In this document: positions 26,486 to 37,280 of the stretch, in pieces
Layout of the letters: every line of letters starts with the position of its first letter
How positions within the stretch are numbered: the first letter of the stretch is position 1
NCBI RefSeq assembly: GCF_011601315.1
Contig: NZ_JAAORA010000006.1
Location: 48,369 to 112,368, forward strand
Direction of reading: 5' to 3'
Source of the DNA: Candidatus Chlorobium masyuteum
GTDB lineage: Bacteria > Bacteroidota > Chlorobiia > Chlorobiales > Chlorobiaceae
Length of the DNA stretch: 64,000 nucleotides
The notes under the pieces: generated by a model
Told to the model about the DNA's origin: nothing
The model's input: only the letters and a program-made list of their open reading frames with translations
The model's database searches: none
Position numbers and translations under genes: made by a program

Positions 26486-26750
26486 AGATGAAAAGAGATG
26501 TGAAGAGTACTGTTCTCTTCGTCCTTGCAGTCACTGAACTCCTTTTGGTCGTTTTTTTAAAAAATGGGCCTCCGTTTCAGCAGCGCACTCCCGACTTTGC
26601 CGGGGCTTTTCTCTCCCCTTTTTTTTTAGTAGCAACCCGCTTTTTTCTCAATAGCTAATTCAATACCTTAAGGAACGAAAGGATATAGCGAAAAGTGCGT
26701 TGTTTCCCCTTTCTGATCAATGAAATTCAAGAGCGAACAAAACCCCGTAC

Positions 26751-29700
26751 ATGTTGAAAATTTTTGAAAAGATCTTCGGCTCAAAGCACGACAAGGATAT
26801 CAAAAAAATCCAGCCCGTTATCACCCGTATCAATGAACTCTATACCTCCCTGAACCCGCTGAATGACGATCAGCTCAAAGAGAAGGGCCGGGAGCTGAAA
26901 AAGAGGGTGCGCGGGGTTCTTGAGCCGATCGAGCTTGAGAAAAAAAATCTCTTTCTGCAGCTTGACAATGGCGACATAACCCTTGAAGAGGCTGATGCAA
27001 TCAATGACAAGCTTGACGCGCTTGATGAAGCGTATGAAAAAGCAACCGCGACCGTGCTTGATGAGGTGCTGCCGGAAACCTTTGCGCTGGTCAAAGAGAC
27101 ATGCAGGCGACTGAAAGGCCATGTCTATTCGGTTGTCGGACGCGAGTTCACCTGGGATATGGTGCCTTACGATGTGCAGCTGATCGGCGGAATGGTGCTC
27201 CATTCCGGTAAAATCTCCGAAATGGCTACCGGTGAAGGCAAAACCCTCGTCTCCACGCTTCCGGTCTTTCTCAATGCCCTTACCGGCCGTGGTGTCCATG
27301 TTGTTACGGTCAATGACTACCTTGCCCAGAGGGACAAGGAGTGGATGAATCCGGTTTTTGAATTTCACGGCATCACGGTAGGCGTTATTCTCAACACCAT
27401 GTTCCCGGAACAGCGCAGGGAGCAGTACCACTGTGACATCACCTACGGCACGAACAACGAATTCGGTTTTGACTATTTGCGCGACAACATGGCTGGAACC
27501 CCGGACGAGATGGTGCAGCGGAAGTTCTACTTTGCCATTGTTGATGAGGTGGACAGCGTACTGATTGATGAGGCCAGAACACCGCTCATCATATCCGGTC
27601 CGGTTCCCAATGCCGACAACAGCAAGTTCCAGGAGATCAAGCCCTGGATTGAGCTTTTGGTTCGTGCCCAGCAGCAACTGGTTGGATCATACCTCTCGGA
27701 AGCCGAAAAGGTATTGAAAACAAAACCCGGAGACAGTGATGCTGGTCTTGCCCTCCTGCGGGTAAAACGCGGACAGCCTAAAAACTCCCGATTCATCAAA
27801 ATGCTCTCCCAGCAGGGCGTAGCCAAGCTGGTGCAGGGTACCGAAAACGAATATCTCAAGGACAATGCAAGCCGGATGCAGGAGGTTGACGACGAGCTCT
27901 ATTTCGCTGTTGACGAAAAGGCCGGTACGATTGATCTGACCGACAAGGGACGGGAATTTCTGAGCAAACTGAGCCATCAGGACAGCGATATCTTTATGTT
28001 ACCCGATGTCGGCACCGAGGTTGCAGCGGTTGAATCCGATGCAGCGGTCAGCACCGCAGAGAAGGTGCATAAAAAGGATGCCATCTACCGCCTCTACGCC
28101 GACCGTTCCGAACGGCTGCATAATATCAGCCAGCTTCTGAAAGCCTACTCGCTCTTTGAACGCGACGATGAATATGTGGTACAGAACGGTCAGGTGATGA
28201 TTGTTGATGAGTTCACCGGTCGTATCCTGGCCGGCCGCCGGTACAGCGACGGACTGCACCAGGCAATTGAAGCCAAGGAGAATGTGAAGATTGAAGGTGA
28301 AACACAGACCATGGCGACCGTCACCATCCAGAACTTTTTCCGCCTCTACAAGAAGCTTGCCGGTATGACCGGTACGGCTGAGACCGAAGCCTCTGAGTTT
28401 TACGAAATCTACAAGCTCGATGTTGTTGTTATTCCGACCAACACCGCCATTGTCCGGAAGGATTCGGACGATCTGGTCTATAAAACCCGGCGTGAAAAGT
28501 ACAACGCCGTGGTGCTGAAGGTTGAGGAGCTGCAAAAAAAGGGGCAGCCGGTACTGGTGGGGACCACGAGTGTGGAGGTGTCGGAGACCATCTCACGCAT
28601 GCTTCGTGCAAAAAAAATCCCCCACAATGTCCTGAACGCCAAACAAAATGACCGCGAAGCCGATATTGTCGCCGAAGCCGGGCAGAGAGGTGCGGTAACC
28701 ATTGCCACCAACATGGCCGGACGTGGTACCGATATCAAGCTCGGAACGGGCGTAAAGGAGCTTGGCGGGCTCTTCATTCTCGGTTCCGAACGCCATGAGT
28801 CACGACGCATTGACCGTCAGCTCCGTGGTCGTGCCGGTAGGCAGGGAGATCCGGGCGAATCGGTCTTTTTTGTCTCCCTTGAGGATGAATTGATGCGTCT
28901 CTTCGGTTCCGACCGGGTTATTTCGGTGATGGATCGCCTCGGCCACGAGGAGGGTGATGTAATTGAACACTCCATGATCACCAAATCGATTGAACGGGCC
29001 CAGAAGAAGGTTGAGGAGCAGAACTTTGCCATCCGCAAACGGTTGCTTGAGTATGATGATGTTCTCAACCAGCAGCGCGAGGTGATCTACTCCCGCCGCA
29101 GAAACGGCCTTGTCAAGGAGCGCCTGACCAGTGACATCCTCGACCTCCTGAAGGATTACTGCGAAACGGTCATCAAAAATCATCACCGCCATTTTGATGT
29201 TGCTGCGCTTGAAGAGGAGGTGATGCGCGAGCTCTCCATCGAGTTCAAGCCTGAACGTGACGAGTTTGAACGTGACGGCATTGAGATAACAGCCGGAAAG
29301 CTCTACGACGCAGCCCTGGCCTTCTACCGCCGCAAGGAGGAGGCGATGGCGGAGGAGATCATGCAGCAGATCGAGAAGTATGCCGTTCTCTCCGTTATCG
29401 ACCAGAAGTGGCGAGAGCACCTGCGCGAGATCGACTCGCTGCGCGAGGGCATCAATCTGCGCGCCTACGGCCAGAAAGACCCGCTGCTCGAGTACAAGCA
29501 GGAGGCTTACAAGCTCTTTATCGAGATGCTTCGTGAGATCGAACTTGAAACCCTCTCGCTTGCCTTCAAGCTCTTCCCCATCAATCCGGATGAGGCGAGA
29601 GAAATTGAAGAGCGCCAGCGGCAGGCCGCCGGAAATCTTGACCGGCTTGTGGCACAGCATGATGAGGCCCAGAGCGTCTACACTGCATCATACGAGATTG

Positions 29701-29843
29701 AGCCGGGTACCGGTGTTGCAGGTGAAGAACCTCACGAAAGTATTCAGCAGCCGGTTGTAGTCGATAAAAAACCGGGCAGAAATGATCTCTGCCCCTGCGG
29801 AAGCGGAAAGAAATATAAAAACTGTCACGGCCAGCAGCCCTGA
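26751..29843 (+). CDS. secA: Preprotein translocase ATPase SecA
   Basis: This motor drives proteins through the SecYEG channel. The 1030 residues include Walker A in [14 protein letters not shown], the [11 protein letters not shown] helicase motif, the [11 protein letters not shown] and GRGTDIKLG motifs of the second ATPase half, the [14 protein letters not shown] arginine finger region, and a C-terminal SEC-C zinc motif ([17 protein letters not shown]) for SecB binding. An insertion in the first nucleotide domain (around residues 300-400) makes it longer than E. coli SecA, as in Chlorobi and Bacteroidetes. The gene precedes purL by 26 bases; no ribosome binding site is obvious. Confidence 0.97.
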   Translation: MLKIFEKIFGSKHDKDIKKIQPVITRINELYTSLNPLNDDQLKEKGRELKKRVRGVLEPIELEKKNLFLQLDNGDITLEEADAINDKLDALDEAYEKATATVLDEVLPETFALVKETCRRLKGHVYSVVGREFTWDMVPYDVQLIGGMVLHSGKISEMATGEGKTLVSTLPVFLNALTGRGVHVVTVNDYLAQRDKEWMNPVFEFHGITVGVILNTMFPEQRREQYHCDITYGTNNEFGFDYLRDNMAGTPDEMVQRKFYFAIVDEVDSVLIDEARTPLIISGPVPNADNSKFQEIKPWIELLVRAQQQLVGSYLSEAEKVLKTKPGDSDAGLALLRVKRGQPKNSRFIKMLSQQGVAKLVQGTENEYLKDNASRMQEVDDELYFAVDEKAGTIDLTDKGREFLSKLSHQDSDIFMLPDVGTEVAAVESDAAVSTAEKVHKKDAIYRLYADRSERLHNISQLLKAYSLFERDDEYVVQNGQVMIVDEFTGRILAGRRYSDGLHQAIEAKENVKIEGETQTMATVTIQNFFRLYKKLAGMTGTAETEASEFYEIYKLDVVVIPTNTAIVRKDSDDLVYKTRREKYNAVVLKVEELQKKGQPVLVGTTSVEVSETISRMLRAKKIPHNVLNAKQNDREADIVAEAGQRGAVTIATNMAGRGTDIKLGTGVKELGGLFILGSERHESRRIDRQLRGRAGRQGDPGESVFFVSLEDELMRLFGSDRVISVMDRLGHEEGDVIEHSMITKSIERAQKKVEEQNFAIRKRLLEYDDVLNQQREVIYSRRRNGLVKERLTSDILDLLKDYCETVIKNHHRHFDVAALEEEVMRELSIEFKPERDEFERDGIEITAGKLYDAALAFYRRKEEAMAEEIMQQIEKYAVLSVIDQKWREHLREIDSLREGINLRAYGQKDPLLEYKQEAYKLFIEMLREIELETLSLAFKLFPINPDEAREIEERQRQAAGNLDRLVAQHDEAQSVYTASYEIEPGTGVAGEEPHESIQQPVVVDKKPGRNDLCPCGSGKKYKNCHGQQP

Positions 29844-29869
29844 CCCCCAGATAACGTTTACCGGTAACC

Positions 29870-32152
29870 ATGAAACACACTGAACTGGACGTCACCCTTG
29901 CTCTTGCTGAAGAACATGGACTCAATGCTGAAGAGTACGGCAAAATATGCACCATTCTCGGAAGAACCCCTACCTTTACCGAACTGGGAATCTTCTCGGT
30001 CATGTGGTCGGAACACTGCAGCTATAAAAACTCCATAGCGGTTCTTAAAACCCTTCCAAGGGAGGGCGGTGCACTGCTTACGAGCGCCGGCGAGGAGAAT
30101 GCCGGTCTGGTCGATATCGGCGACAACCTTGCCGTTGCCTTTAAAATCGAGTCACACAACCACCCCTCCGCCGTGGAGCCCTACCAGGGTGCCGCTACCG
30201 GTGTCGGGGGGATTCACCGCGATATTTTCACCATGGGAGCCCGGCCAGTCGCCTCGCTCAACTCGCTCCGGTTCGGCTCGCCCAAAGACCCGCATGTCCG
30301 CTATCTGGTAGACGGCGTGGTGCGCGGTATCGGTGATTACGGCAACTCGTTCGGTGTGCCGACGGTCGGCGGAGAGATCTATTTTGAAGAGGGATACACC
30401 GGCAATCCACTGGTCAATGCCATGTCGGTCGGTATTGTCGAGCACCACAAAACAGTCAGTGCAACCGCTCTCGGAGAGGGCAATCCTGTGCTGATTGTCG
30501 GCTCATCAACCGGACGGGATGGCATCCACGGCGCAACCTTTGCATCGGAAGATCTGAGTGAGGCATCGGAAGACAAGCGTCCGAGCGTTCAGGTCGGCGA
30601 TCCTTTTGCTGAAAAGCTGCTGCTTGAAGCCACCCTTGAAGCCATTGCCACCGGCTATGTAGTCGGCCTGCAGGATATGGGTGCGGCGGGCATCACCAGC
30701 TCCACTTCCGAGATGAGCGCACGGGGCATTGAAAAGACCGGTTCCGGCGGCATCGAGATCGATCTGGACCTTGTACCGATCCGTGAGGCCGGAATGAGCG
30801 CCTACGAGATCATGCTCTCCGAGTCTCAGGAGCGGATGCTGATTGTGGCCGAAAAAGGGTTTGAAGAGAAGATTATCGAGGTCTACCGCAAATGGGATGT
30901 TCTGGCGATTGTAATCGGCCGCGTCACCAGTGACAACCTGCTTCGTGTCAGCCAGCATGGCAAGGTGGTAGCGGAAATTCCGGCTGAATCGCTCGTTCTG
31001 GGAGGCGGAGCACCGGTCTATATCCGTGAGGCAGTTGAAAAGAGGCCCGACACCGCGGCGGCAAAGCTTCAGGATGACAAAAATTTAGACTTCCGCGCGC
31101 TTACCCTTGAACTGCTTTCGCGCCCCAATATCGCAAGCAAACAGTGGGTCTACCATCAGTATGACTCCATGGTGCAGACCAATACCGTTACCCCGGTCGG
31201 CCATACCGATGCGGCAGTTATCCGCATCAAAGGCACAAAGAAGGCACTGGCAATGAAAACAGACTGCAACGCCCGTTACGTCTACCTCAACCCCGCAAGA
31301 GGAGGCCGGATAGCTGTTGCCGAATGCGCCAGAAACATTGCCTGTTCGGGTGCCAAACCGCTGGCCATCACCAACTGCCTGAACTTCGGAAACCCCTACA
31401 AACCCGAAGTTTACTTCCAGTTCAAGACATCGGTTGAGGGGATGGGCGAAGCATGCCGGGTATTCAACACTCCGGTTACCGGCGGCAATGTGAGCTTCTA
31501 TAACGAATCATCCATCGGCGGTGTGCGCACAGCCATCTACCCGACTCCGACCATCGGCATGATCGGTCTGCTTGATGATATCGACAACCTTGTCGGCTCC
31601 ACCTTCACCCATCCGGGAGATGCCATCCTGCTGCTTGGAGAGCCTGATCTCACGCTTGAGGGTTCAGAGTACCTGGTCATGCACTACGGAACTCCCGGTG
31701 AGGATGCTCCCCCGGTTGATCTTCAGCATGAAAAAAACGTGCAGGAGCTGCTTGTAGCGCTTGCTGCCGGAAAACTGGTGCACTCCGCACACGACATCTC
31801 CGACGGCGGTCTGTTTGTTGCCCTTGCTGAAAAAGCGATCATGAATGAAGAGGCGCCGCTCGGATTCAGCGTAAATATTGAAGCGGCTGAAACGAGTCCG
31901 GTACGGATTCAGAGGGCACTCTTTTCCGAGGCACAGGGTCGGGTTCTTTTAAGTATCGCGCCCGAGAAGGCCAAAGAGGTGATCAGTGAGGCGGTAAAAC
32001 ATCAGGTGCCTGTGCGCGTTATCGGAAAGGTAGTGCCCGGAACAGCAACCATCGCAGTGAACGGCCAGGAGATCCTGCACTTCACCACCGCTGAACTTGC
32101 CGGAGCCTACTACCATTCGCTGGAGCATGCGCTGCACCTCGACGAACTTTAA
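29870..32152 (+). CDS. purL: Phosphoribosylformylglycinamidine synthase, PurL subunit
   Basis: PurL converts FGAR to FGAM with ATP and ammonia in de novo purine synthesis. At 760 residues it is the small form that works with separate PurQ and PurS, neither of which is in the window. Motifs seen are [34 protein letters not shown] (ATP and metal sites), [17 protein letters not shown], and [13 protein letters not shown]. The C-terminal half has a second related domain ending [16 protein letters not shown]. It directly follows secA and probably shares its transcript. Confidence 0.97.
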   Translation: MKHTELDVTLALAEEHGLNAEEYGKICTILGRTPTFTELGIFSVMWSEHCSYKNSIAVLKTLPREGGALLTSAGEENAGLVDIGDNLAVAFKIESHNHPSAVEPYQGAATGVGGIHRDIFTMGARPVASLNSLRFGSPKDPHVRYLVDGVVRGIGDYGNSFGVPTVGGEIYFEEGYTGNPLVNAMSVGIVEHHKTVSATALGEGNPVLIVGSSTGRDGIHGATFASEDLSEASEDKRPSVQVGDPFAEKLLLEATLEAIATGYVVGLQDMGAAGITSSTSEMSARGIEKTGSGGIEIDLDLVPIREAGMSAYEIMLSESQERMLIVAEKGFEEKIIEVYRKWDVLAIVIGRVTSDNLLRVSQHGKVVAEIPAESLVLGGGAPVYIREAVEKRPDTAAAKLQDDKNLDFRALTLELLSRPNIASKQWVYHQYDSMVQTNTVTPVGHTDAAVIRIKGTKKALAMKTDCNARYVYLNPARGGRIAVAECARNIACSGAKPLAITNCLNFGNPYKPEVYFQFKTSVEGMGEACRVFNTPVTGGNVSFYNESSIGGVRTAIYPTPTIGMIGLLDDIDNLVGSTFTHPGDAILLLGEPDLTLEGSEYLVMHYGTPGEDAPPVDLQHEKNVQELLVALAAGKLVHSAHDISDGGLFVALAEKAIMNEEAPLGFSVNIEAAETSPVRIQRALFSEAQGRVLLSIAPEKAKEVISEAVKHQVPVRVIGKVVPGTATIAVNGQEILHFTTAELAGAYYHSLEHALHLDEL

Positions 32153-32205
32153 TGGCAACTGACAATCAAGAGAGCTGACCTTTAAACAAGAAAAGGAGAC
32201 CTGTT

Positions 32206-33792
32206 ATGCTGCCAGTTCTGACTGCTCTTGAGATGCAAAAAGCCGACAGGAAGGCAATCGAAGAGCTCCATATCGGCGAAACCCGTCTTATGGAGCTGGC
32301 CGGTCGGGAATGTCTCCGCATGATCTCCGAAACCCTCCACAGAGACTCCCTTGCCGGGACATCCTTTCTGGTGGTGGCCGGCAAAGGCAACAACGGCGGT
32401 GACGGTTTTGTACTTGCCCGCCATCTGCTCAACCTTGACGCTTCGGTCGATCTCGTCCTGCTCTACCCGGAATCCCTGCTCAACGGCGTCAACCGGGAAG
32501 GTCTTGCCATTCTCAAAGCCTACGAAACCTTCGACACTCCCCTGCGCATCTTTCACAGCCTTGAGGAGGCCCTTCCGTTTGCCGCAGAGGGGTCCTACGA
32601 CGCCCTTGTTGACGCCATTACCGGAACCGGACTGCGCCTTGAGGCCGGGTCAATGGAGCTTGCTGCTCCCCTCTCCTCCGGCATAGAGCTTCTCAACGCA
32701 CTCCGCATAGAGAGCGGGGCTCCTGTTATAGCCGTTGATATTCCTTCCGGGCTTGACGCAACAACAGGCAGAGCGGCAACGCCGGTTGTCGTGGCAGATG
32801 CGACCGTTACCATGGCATTTCTGAAAACAGGCTTTTTCCTGAACGAGGGGCCGAAGTGCTCGGGAGAGCTCCATGTTGCGGAGATCTCCATCCCCGGCTT
32901 TCTTGCTGAACACGCCTGCGCACGGCTTACGGACAAGGAGTTCGCCGCCGAACAGTTCATACTCAGAGAGCCCTCAAGTGCCAAACACACCAATGGCCGG
33001 GTGCTGATCATTGCCGGTTCACAGAGTACGGAGAGCTCCATGCTCGGCGCGGCAATTCTGGCCGCCAGGGGTGCGCTTAAAACCGGAGCGGGATATGTCG
33101 CGGTCAGCATGCCGATTGCACTTGCCGGGGCCATGCACACTGCTCTGCCGGAAGTTGTGGTTATCGGAAGGGATATGGACTCGATTACCAAAAAAGCCCG
33201 CTGGGCGGATACGATACTCATCGGTTGCGGCCTGGGACGCGATAAAAGCGCCGTTGATTTGGTTGCAACACTTCTGGAAACTGAGGATATCACCAATAAA
33301 AAGCTGATTCTTGACGCAGACGCACTCTATGCTCTCTCGGTAATCGGCACAGCGTGTCTCCTGAACCTCTCCGGTGAGGTGCTGCTGACACCGCACTACG
33401 GCGAAATCAGCCGTCTCTGTGGAATTTCCACAGAAGAGATTGCCCGCAATCCCATTGAGACCGCAAAAGCCGTTGCAGGAGAGAGAGAGGTGAACCTGCT
33501 CCTGAAGGGTATACCTACGGTGATTGCCGGACCGGATGGTGCGGTAATGCTCAACACCAGCGGAACTGAAGCCCTTGCCTCCGCCGGAACAGGCGATCTC
33601 CTTGCAGGCATGATTGCCGCCCTGGCGGCCAAAGGGGCCTCTCTCTTTGATGCCGCCGGTGCCGGAGCATGGTTCCACGGCCGGGCCGGAGACCTTGCCG
33701 GAGATATCTCCAGCCTGGTCTCGTCGGGTATGGTCGCTGATGCGATTCAGCTTGCTATAGGAGAAATTTTTGAAGTGGAGAGTGAAGAGTAA
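32206..33792 (+). CDS. nnr: Bifunctional NAD(P)H-hydrate epimerase/ADP-dependent dehydratase
   Basis: This fused repair enzyme for hydrated NAD(P)H has 528 residues. The first half (about 1-215) is the YjeF epimerase domain with MELAGRECLRMI, GKGNNGGDGFVLAR and the catalytic Asp in VDIPSGLDATTG. The second half is the ribokinase-fold dehydratase with KHTNGRVLIIAGS, LTPHYGEISRL and the ATP/ADP loop SAGTGDLLAGMIAALA. AAAGGAG gives a good ribosome binding site. It follows purL by about 50 bases and is convergent with the aminotransferase gene. Confidence 0.96.
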   Translation: MLPVLTALEMQKADRKAIEELHIGETRLMELAGRECLRMISETLHRDSLAGTSFLVVAGKGNNGGDGFVLARHLLNLDASVDLVLLYPESLLNGVNREGLAILKAYETFDTPLRIFHSLEEALPFAAEGSYDALVDAITGTGLRLEAGSMELAAPLSSGIELLNALRIESGAPVIAVDIPSGLDATTGRAATPVVVADATVTMAFLKTGFFLNEGPKCSGELHVAEISIPGFLAEHACARLTDKEFAAEQFILREPSSAKHTNGRVLIIAGSQSTESSMLGAAILAARGALKTGAGYVAVSMPIALAGAMHTALPEVVVIGRDMDSITKKARWADTILIGCGLGRDKSAVDLVATLLETEDITNKKLILDADALYALSVIGTACLLNLSGEVLLTPHYGEISRLCGISTEEIARNPIETAKAVAGEREVNLLLKGIPTVIAGPDGAVMLNTSGTEALASAGTGDLLAGMIAALAAKGASLFDAAGAGAWFHGRAGDLAGDISSLVSSGMVADAIQLAIGEIFEVESEE

Positions 33793-33802
33793 AACCTGAA
33801 CG

Positions 33803-35014
33803 TTACGCTTCAGGGGTACGGAGGAATTTTTTGATGTTGCGGGCTGCCTGACGGATACGCTCTTCGTTCTCAATCATCGCCACACGCACATACTCATCGC
33901 CATAGGCACCGAACCCGATGCCGGGGCTCACGGCAACCTTGGCCTCCATCAGCAGCTTTTTGCTGAATTCAAGACTTCCAAGGTGACGGAATGGCTCGGG
34001 AATATGAGCCCAGACAAACATGCTCGCACGCGGAGAGACAACCGGCCAGCCTGCATTTTCAAAACTCTTGACCATAACATCACGCCGCTTGCGGTAGACT
34101 TCAGTGATTTCATGCACGCAGCTCTGGTCTCCGGTGAGGGCGATGGTTGATGCTACCTGTATAGGGGTAAAGGTGCCATAGTCGAGCCAGCTCTTGATTT
34201 TTTCAAGCGCACCGATCAGTTTTGCATTGCCGACCATAAAGCCGACGCGCCACCCTGCCATGTTGTAGGTTTTCGACAGGGTGTAGCTTTCAACCGCTAC
34301 ATCCTTGGCTCCCGGAACCTGAAGAATCGAAGGGGTGACATAGCCGTCATAGGTGAGTTCGGCATAGGCAATGTCGCTGATGATGTAGAAACGCTCCTGG
34401 CGGGCAATATCGACCAGCTTTTCATAGAACGGAAGTTCTACGGTTGCGGTTGTCGGGTTGTTCGGAAAATTAACCACAAGAAATTTCGGCTTCGGAGAAG
34501 ATTCACGCAGCGCTTTTTCGATGTTTCTGAAAAAGCCGGCCTCATCAAGCGTCAAATCGTCGTTCAATTCAAGTTTCAACCGGTGCACGTTGCCGCCGGC
34601 AAGAATAAATGCCTGGGAGTGGATCGGATAACAGGGATCAGGCACCATAGCCAGATCACCCGGATTGGTGATTGCCTGGACAAGGTGGACATACCCCTCC
34701 TTGGAACCCATCGTGGCAACAACTTCCCGATCGAGATCGAGATCAACATTGTACTTCTGCTTGTACCAGGTTCCTACCGCTCCGCGGAGCTTGTAGATCC
34801 CTTTTGAAACCGAATAGCCGTGTGTCCGTGGTTTATTGATGCTCTCGACCAGCTTGTCCACAATATGCTGCGGAGTGGGGCCGTCAGGATTACCCATGGA
34901 AAAATCGATAACATCCTCACCCGCGCGCCGTTCTGCCATCTTCAGCTCATTGACCGCAGCAAAAACATATTTCGGAAGTCGTTTGATCTTGTCAAACTCT
35001 ATTTCGTCGAACAT
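33803..35014 (-). CDS. Class I aminotransferase, AlaC-like
   Basis: This pyridoxal-phosphate enzyme has about 403 residues. The catalytic Lys is in SYTLSKTYNMAGWRVGF near residue 230; the cofactor-anchoring Asn/Tyr region is VNFPNNPT, and the substrate carboxylate Arg is near EYVRVAMIEN. The sequence FSMGNPDGPTPQHIVDKL is typical of the AlaC/YfdZ group (glutamate-pyruvate transaminase), but LL-diaminopimelate aminotransferases are close relatives. ATG at 35014 is preferred over TTG at 35044; neither has a strong ribosome binding site. It lies 11 bases from the end of nnr, on the opposite strand. Confidence 0.85.
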   Translation of the reverse strand: MFDEIEFDKIKRLPKYVFAAVNELKMAERRAGEDVIDFSMGNPDGPTPQHIVDKLVESINKPRTHGYSVSKGIYKLRGAVGTWYKQKYNVDLDLDREVVATMGSKEGYVHLVQAITNPGDLAMVPDPCYPIHSQAFILAGGNVHRLKLELNDDLTLDEAGFFRNIEKALRESSPKPKFLVVNFPNNPTTATVELPFYEKLVDIARQERFYIISDIAYAELTYDGYVTPSILQVPGAKDVAVESYTLSKTYNMAGWRVGFMVGNAKLIGALEKIKSWLDYGTFTPIQVASTIALTGDQSCVHEITEVYRKRRDVMVKSFENAGWPVVSPRASMFVWAHIPEPFRHLGSLEFSKKLLMEAKVAVSPGIGFGAYGDEYVRVAMIENEERIRQAARNIKKFLRTPEA

Positions 35015-35444
35015 AGGCTTGTCAGAAAATAATTCATGATACAAAAAGGAAATATCACTGTTATCATAAGCAAAAAGAGTATCATATCAATGCGCTCTGA
35101 ATATTTTTCACCCTTCACCGGCCTCTCCGGTCGCCAAGCAGCGGTACTGATAAAAAAATGCTGCATTAAGATGATTTCGGGATTTTTTTTGTCCTCTTTT
35201 TTGTACTATAGAAGATATACCGGAAACTGTTATACTTCTGGTTCTTTTTTAACAATTGTTACTCGTGCTTTACCGATAATCCGTTTACCGTAGTTCTTTT
35301 GCACATAGTGAAAAGTGATGGCTGCATGGAATAAAACCTGCATAAAAATTTGACATTATTGTATTTTTATGTAACATACCATGTTTGTGCCATTTAGCTC
35401 CCCGCTCCACGAAAAGCAACATATACCACGTGTCAAAAATCAAC
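35015..35444. other. Regulatory gap between alaC-like and hdrCB genes
   Basis: This is 430 bases separating two divergently transcribed genes. It is AT-rich, with a T-rich stretch near 35180 and a promoter-like sequence at 35350-35377. No gene, hairpin or riboswitch is visible. Regulation of the Hdr-Flx operon should reside here. Confidence 0.6.
35350..35377 (+). promoter_or_regulatory. Candidate sigma-70 promoter of the hdr-flx operon
   Basis: A perfect -35 box TTGACA (35350-35355) is followed after 16 bases by TAACAT (35372-35377), which matches TATAAT at four of six positions. It lies about 70 bases before the hdrCB start and points toward it. Confidence 0.6.
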
Positions 35445-36938
35445 ATGACAGAAACGGACGCGCTCAAGCATCAGCTTGAGGAGTCCACCGGGAACGACTA
35501 CAACTGCTGCTACCAGTGCGGAAAATGTACGGCTGGATGTCCGGCTGGCGGAGTTATGGATAATCCCCCTGCAAGGATCATGCGTCTGGTGCAGGCAGGC
35601 TACGTTGAGGATGCTCTGAGAAGCGATGCGCTCTGGTACTGTCTCGGGTGCATGACCTGTACATCCCGATGTCCGCAGAATCTTGATATCGCCGCCACAA
35701 TGGACTCACTCAGGGCGCTCGCTCTTGAGAAGAACATAGTCTCAGAGGAGCGATCAAAAAAACTGGTTACCGCATTTCATGTCTCATTCCTGAAAAACGT
35801 ACGCAAACACGGCCGTCTTCAGGAGCTTTCACTGGTTAACAGCTACAAACTCCGCACAAGAACCTTCCTGCAGGATGCCGTACCGGGTGTCAAGATGATC
35901 ACCCAGGGAAAGATCAATCCAATGCATACGCTCACCGGAAAAGGGGGAATCAAGGGAAAGGATCAGATAGAGAAAATCTTCCTTGCTTCCGAAGAGGAGT
36001 CCCATACGCCTGCACCGAAACGACGCCCGAAAAAGAAGGAGTTTGTTGAGAATGCTCCCCTCTCGGTCAAACCCGGCATGACTATCGGCTACTACCCCGG
36101 CTGTTCTCTTGACGGTACCGCACAGGAGTACGGCATTTCGGTCAAAAAAATGTGCTCACTGCTCGGTCTTAACCTCAGGGAGATCGAGGACTGGAACTGC
36201 TGCGGAGCAACATCGGCACATGCCACCAATCACAAACTCTCCCTGCTTCTGCCTGCCCGGAACCAGGTACTCGCCGAGGCCCAGGGGCTTGATATTGTAC
36301 TTGCTCCCTGTGCTGCCTGCCAGAACCGGCAGGTCACCACTCGCAAAGCCCTGATGGAATCAGAGGAGCTGCGCCGGGAGGTACGCTCCATTACCGGCAT
36401 TGAACCGGCCTGCACCACGCAGTTCATCGGCGTCACCCAGCTGCTTGAAGCCATGGATCCGGAAGAGATTAAAAAACGGGTCAAAAAACCGCTTACCGGC
36501 CTCAATCTTGCCTGTTATTACGGCTGCCTTCTGGTTCGTCCGATGGAGGATATGGGTTTTGACGATCCTGAAAATCCGGATAAAATGGAGGCAATTGTTT
36601 CGGCTCTTGGTGCCTCACCGGTTGATTGGGCATTCAAGATCGAGTGCTGCGGAGCCGGCCTTACGCTTGCCCAGCAGGATCTGGTTGAGGATCTCACGCA
36701 TAAAATCGCCAGAAATGCAGCGGCAAACGGAGCTGAAGCATTTGTTGTTGCCTGTCCCCTCTGTCAGGCCAACCTTGATATGCGTCAGGAGAGCATGATC
36801 AAGCGATTCGGTGACGTGAAGCCGATGCCTGTTTACTATATTTCGGAGCTGGTAGCTATCGCCTGCGGTGCAGCACCTTCCGAAGTTGCCGTCGGCAAAC
36901 ATTTTGTGCCTGCTCTTGAGCTTGTATCGAAATTCTGA
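35445..36938 (+). CDS. hdrCB: HdrC-HdrB fusion subunit (disulfide-reducing subunit of Flx-Hdr)
   Basis: This 497-residue fusion combines HdrC and HdrB. The N-terminal HdrC part has two [4Fe-4S] motifs: CYQCGKCTAGCP at about residues 22-33 and CLGCMTCTSRCP at about 66-77. The C-terminal HdrB part (from about 210) holds two CCG domains, each with the Cys, Cys-Cys, Cys-x2-Cys set for a noncubane cluster: PGCSLDG/NCCGATSAH/APCAACQNR, and YYGC/IECCGAGLTL/ACPLCQANL. All cluster ligands are present, so it should be active. It would reduce a disulfide substrate; in sulfur-metabolising bacteria DsrC is the leading candidate. I use ATG at 35445; a longer frame has no ribosome binding site support. It heads the operon. 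Confidence 0.9.
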   Translation: MTETDALKHQLEESTGNDYNCCYQCGKCTAGCPAGGVMDNPPARIMRLVQAGYVEDALRSDALWYCLGCMTCTSRCPQNLDIAATMDSLRALALEKNIVSEERSKKLVTAFHVSFLKNVRKHGRLQELSLVNSYKLRTRTFLQDAVPGVKMITQGKINPMHTLTGKGGIKGKDQIEKIFLASEEESHTPAPKRRPKKKEFVENAPLSVKPGMTIGYYPGCSLDGTAQEYGISVKKMCSLLGLNLREIEDWNCCGATSAHATNHKLSLLLPARNQVLAEAQGLDIVLAPCAACQNRQVTTRKALMESEELRREVRSITGIEPACTTQFIGVTQLLEAMDPEEIKKRVKKPLTGLNLACYYGCLLVRPMEDMGFDDPENPDKMEAIVSALGASPVDWAFKIECCGAGLTLAQQDLVEDLTHKIARNAAANGAEAFVVACPLCQANLDMRQESMIKRFGDVKPMPVYYISELVAIACGAAPSEVAVGKHFVPALELVSKF

Positions 36939-36962
36939 ACGGATAACAGCAAGTTAACCGCT

Positions 36963-36996
36963 CTCCTGCCCGATCTTCTTCATGACCGGGCAGGAG
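36963..36996 (+). other. Intercistronic hairpin between hdrCB and hdrA
   Basis: A perfect 10-bp stem CTCCTGCCCG / CGGGCAGGAG with a 14-base loop lies 25 bases after the hdrCB stop. No T-run follows, so it is not a classical terminator; it may end or stabilise part of the mRNA. Confidence 0.7.
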
Positions 36997-37026
36997 GGCC
37001 GATAGTGACGATTACGTTTTCGGGAA

Positions 37027-37215
37027 ATGTCCGGGTACCTGCAGAAACAAACTGATATCATTACCTTTGCGAGCCTTATCTGCTCAGTGCACAGTCAATA
37101 CATATCAGACGACGGAATCACCGGAAAGACAGAGACGATCATCCCCGATCCACAAGAACTGCGATGGCTTGCGGGGAATTTTCATGCCTTGTTGAAAATG
37201 ATGAAACCGGAGTGA
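37027..37215 (+). CDS. Possible small protein in the hdrCB-hdrA gap
   Basis: An ATG-initiated open frame of 62 codons lies between two genes of the Hdr-Flx operon, on the same strand. It starts MSGYLQKQTDIITFASL and has a weak TTCGGGA upstream. It has no recognisable domain. A 340-base gap in an otherwise tight operon is unusual, so a short gene is plausible, but the frame could be chance. Confidence 0.25.
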   Translation: MSGYLQKQTDIITFASLICSVHSQYISDDGITGKTETIIPDPQELRWLAGNFHALLKMMKPE

Positions 37216-37280
37216 GCTGCTGTCACCCGCTTCATTGCAGTACCGTGCCGTTATGCGGCTTCATTCTAAACGATTGAACC

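Larger units (their letters stand above)
26257..26750. other. Repeat-bearing intergenic region before secA
   Basis: About 490 bases without a supported gene. It holds a GTGGAC cluster (26299-26348), an ATTTTGGATT-type tract (26357-26385), a dispersed hairpin repeat (26419-26485) and, nearer secA, T-rich sequence (TCCCCTTTTTTTTAG). The promoter of secA is presumably in the last 150 bases, but I cannot point to it. Confidence 0.6.

Noticed and set aside
26781..27677. Long minus-strand open frame opposite secA
   Set aside because: It mirrors the secA coding frame and shows no family motif or ribosome binding site.
32595..33296. Minus-strand frame of 233 codons opposite nnr
   Set aside because: It lies entirely within the well-supported Nnr gene and is an antisense shadow.
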